Source: Sporomusa ovata DSM 2662 (GTDB lineage: Bacteria; Bacillota; Negativicutes; Sporomusales; Sporomusaceae). Taken from it: DNA of 64,000 bases. Under the pieces are notes generated by a model. It searched no databases and was not told the DNA's origin. It saw only the letters and a list, made by a program, of their open reading frames with translations. The stretch spans positions 496,001-560,000 of the forward strand of contig NZ_ASXP01000004.1 in NCBI RefSeq assembly GCF_000445445.1. The letters run 5' to 3'. This document shows, in pieces, positions 61,631 through 64,000 of the stretch. The first letter of the stretch is position 1, and every line of letters begins with the position of its first letter. A program made the position numbers and the translations under genes.

Positions 61631-63684
61631 TTAGAAACCAATTTGGTATGACAGACTATAGTTTCTTCCCGGCATCGGGAAATCTGCTGTTTGTTCGTAG
61701 TCGACATCAAACAGGTTGTTGACAGCCAGCGCGACGGTCTGATCATTCTTAGTAGTATAGGACATCCCTAAATTAAAGAGTGTATAGCCACGCGTCGTAG
61801 CCGCAGCTACTGTTTGAATTCGTTGTCCATCCAATGCAACCAGAAAACCCTGCCGGTTATTATAGCGCAACCCCAAATTGATGGTTTCTTTTGGTATTGT
61901 GGTAACTTCTGTACCAGTAGGATCTAACGGATCACCGCTTTTGCTGCCATGTTGAGTAGTGTAGTTCAATACCATTCCCAGCGTTTTCGAGAATTGATAA
62001 TCGGTAGCTATTTCCACTCCTTTAATCTTGGCATTATCAATATTGTAAGTGGGAGGACCGGAATTGATGCCAGAACCCATGTAGTAGATTACATAATTGT
62101 CGATATCATTGAAGAATCCTGTCACCTTAGCACCAAATTTATCATTAAATTGCTTTTTCCAACCCACTTCATACGCCATGCCATTTTCTGTATCCAATTG
62201 ACCGATAGTCTTTTGCCAATCTGCCAAGGTCCACTCATCTGGAAGCTTATTATACGTTTTGTACTTCATGTAGTTTGAGTTGCTCGCATTGCTGGGTGTG
62301 TAATTCATTTGCCACCGGACATAATCAGATACCGTTGGCGGTCTAAACACCCTGCTGGCACTGGCATATACGGCTTCCTGGGGAGTAAGCTGATAGGTCA
62401 CATTTAGTTTCGGACTTACTTGCGATTTATCCGAATATTCTTTGGAAGTCAGCAGATTACTTGATTGATACTGGTCGTAACGCACGCCTAAGCCAAGCAG
62501 TGTTTTTTTATTTACCTGCCAGTTATCCTGAATAAAGTAGCCGTTCATTTCAGCTTCCAAAGAGCTCGGACTGCTGGTGATTACCTTAAATTTCAACTTA
62601 CGGTAGTCGATGCCTGTTGTCAGCATATGATTCCCCAACTGACGGCTTTGCTGCCAGTTGTAGCCGCTGTTGTCAGTTATTAATTTTGGTGTTTCCACTG
62701 GTTTTCCCAAATATTTCAGCCAGTCATCCCTGTCCTGTTTGTTCTGATACACTCCCACTTTCCAATTATCATCAGTATAGTTGAGCGAATAATTCTTGGT
62801 GTTAAATTCGCGATAACTTCCGTCTAAATACTGGTTACCTGTAGTAGTGGTGGTCGGAGCCATTGGCACTGTCGGATAATTTGAATTCCAACCATTATCA
62901 TTATTGGAATCTTGATTATTGCCTACCAATGTTCCTTCTTTCCGGTAACTATCAGTAATGGCAACCGACAACTTCTGCTTGTCGGTAAAGTTATAAGTCA
63001 TATTGAGATTGGTATCATGACTTTCCTTAAAATTATTGCGATAGAAGCCGTCACTTTCTCTTTTATTGGCACTTACTGACCAGGATATTTTTCCATCTTT
63101 ACTGGTTCCCTGGTTACTTATTGAATATTTTCTGTCACCATAACTGCCAACACTGGATTTAAGATAAGTTTTGTTTTCTCCCGGGGTATCAGTTGTCACA
63201 ATATTGATAACCCCGCCCCAGGTACCACCATATTGAGCCGAACTGGCGCCACGGATAATCTCGATTTTCTTGATATTACTTACCGGCAGTGAATCCCATT
63301 CCAAGGCACGCCCCCGATACAGACCCCCTTGATTTTCAATTACATTGCCGTTGATCGCCACAACCAGGCGTTCGTTGGTCATGCCGCGCATACTAACTGT
63401 TGTCCCTGATTGCGGATCTGTGGAAACGACTATACCGGCAACATCTTTTAACAAATCGGTAACACTGTTGATTTGTCCGGCATCAATTTTGTCTTTGACA
63501 TTAAGGGAAGTAACTTTGGTCGTTTCGCCTTCCCCCACAATTTTACTATCTGTCACCACAATAGTTTCCAAAGCGAAATCAGGCGTAGTTTCCTCGGCAT
63601 AAACCATGGGAGAAACTTGTAGTAAAACCGTCAGTGTTAGCAGCAGTAACTTTTTTTTTTTGATTTTCTTAATTTTTTTGTCAT
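61631..63684 (-). CDS. TonB-dependent outer-membrane receptor, frameshifted in signal peptide at an A10 tract
   Basis: About 684 residues if repaired. The ATG at 63684 follows AGGGAG and reads MTKKLRKS into a run of ten A (63652-63661), then goes out of frame. In the other frame LLLLTLTVLLQVSPMVYAEE completes a signal peptide and joins the plug: ALETIVVTDSKIVG, SVTDLLKDVAGIVV, VSMRGMTNERLVVAINGNV, IKKIEIIRGASSAQYGGTWGG and VINIVTT; the barrel ends YSLSYQIGF. One A fewer (or two more) restores the frame. Such a tract is a classic site for phase variation, but also for sequencing error. Upstream of the FmdE gene. Confidence 0.85.
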
Positions 63685-63710
63685 TATCTCATCTCCCTTT
63701 TGTGCAAAAC

Positions 63711-64000
63711 TTATACTTTCCAGCATAACCAGGCAATCTTGGACTGTACTTTCTCGGATACAAGGCCATCAACCGCTATGCTGCCCAGATAACCGGCAAT
63801 TTTGTCATCAATGTCCCCGGTTACTGGACTTAATTTTGTCATGCGCTTTAATTGATGGCTGTACAGTTCGACGGCTTTATCGAGCGGCCAAACATGGTCA
63901 AACTCATTGTCATAATACGTTATTTCCGGATAGTAGCCTGACAACCACAGTAAATTGATTGCATAGTAGATATTTTTTCCCCAGCGGTGATCAGGGTTTT
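63711..64000 (-). CDS. 3' end of a probable SAM-dependent methyltransferase
   Basis: The last 95 codons of a gene entering from the right edge: WGKNIYYAINLLWLSGYYPE, then FDHVWPLDKAVELYSHQL, ending WLCWKV. The pattern (a 'local name/partner then DLDEAVExY' tail) resembles methyltransferases found in metallophore and receptor clusters; the SAM-binding motif is outside the window, so this is tentative. It lies just upstream of the receptor gene in the same direction. Confidence 0.45.
   Translation of the reverse strand, partial: NPDHRWGKNIYYAINLLWLSGYYPEITYYDNEFDHVWPLDKAVELYSHQLKRMTKLSPVTGDIDDKIAGYLGSIAVDGLVSEKVQSKIAWLCWKV

Overview
The window looks like a chromosome segment from a diderm Firmicute of the Negativicutes (Sporomusa/Pelosinus-like; inferred from content, no 16S or marker gene is present). 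Ribosome binding sites are Firmicute-type (AAGGAGG), yet the segment encodes six TonB-dependent outer-membrane receptors, one of them fused to an autotransporter, two complete ExbB-ExbD-TonB sets, an extra small TonB-like protein and a Skp/OmpH-type periplasmic chaperone. No rRNA, tRNA, CRISPR array or intact transposase was seen. The theme is vitamin B12, cobalt and metal-chelate economy: ten complete cobalamin riboswitches, all on the minus strand, plus three fragments that look like leftover expression platforms.

Left part (0-13.6 kb): riboswitch R2 leads a seven-gene operon of a nitrogenase-like H/D/K enzyme, a lipoprotein, a membrane polyferredoxin, a double-cubane/2-hydroxyacyl-CoA-dehydratase-type protein and its ATP-dependent activator. 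This is the best candidate here for an undescribed redox system. R1 then leads another gene that leaves the window. Upstream of R2 lies a zone of decayed B12 genes: cobN with an internal deletion and frameshifts, two damaged cbiK copies and a remnant of a RACo-type corrinoid activator under R3.

Middle part (13.6-33 kb): mosaic duplications carry type I toxin-antitoxin modules (one intact, two with broken toxins) and duplicated small secreted and YbjN-like genes. R4 precedes a 1547-residue protein with two outer-membrane barrels, an autotransporter barrel and a TonB-dependent receptor, in one chain. Integrase and cupin remnants, MarR and MerR regulators, a MATE pump, a small TonB-like protein and RND-pump debris follow. 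R5 stands before decayed sequence. Tandem R7-R6 precede a Skp-like chaperone, an AT-rich receptor and a small periplasmic protein.

Right part (33-64 kb): a Fur-box-controlled exbB-exbD-tonB set lies next to a large minus-strand array read from tandem riboswitches R9-R8: chlI-like, chlD-like, exbB, exbD, tonB, receptor, ABC-2 exporter pair, cbiC, receptor, receptor. R10 controls a five-gene nickel/peptide-type ABC importer that probably supplies cobalt. A gate-domain membrane protein, a plus-strand ABC-2 exporter, and a FmdE-receptor-methyltransferase cluster complete the window.

Together the genes suggest a cell that, when B12 is scarce, turns on outer-membrane capture of corrinoids or metal chelates, energised by a dedicated TonB set, cobalt import, a metal-chelatase motor and an unusual low-potential reductase system. 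Several single-base indels, mostly in homopolymers, break otherwise good genes; whether these are real mutations, phase-variable tracts or assembly errors cannot be told from the sequence alone.
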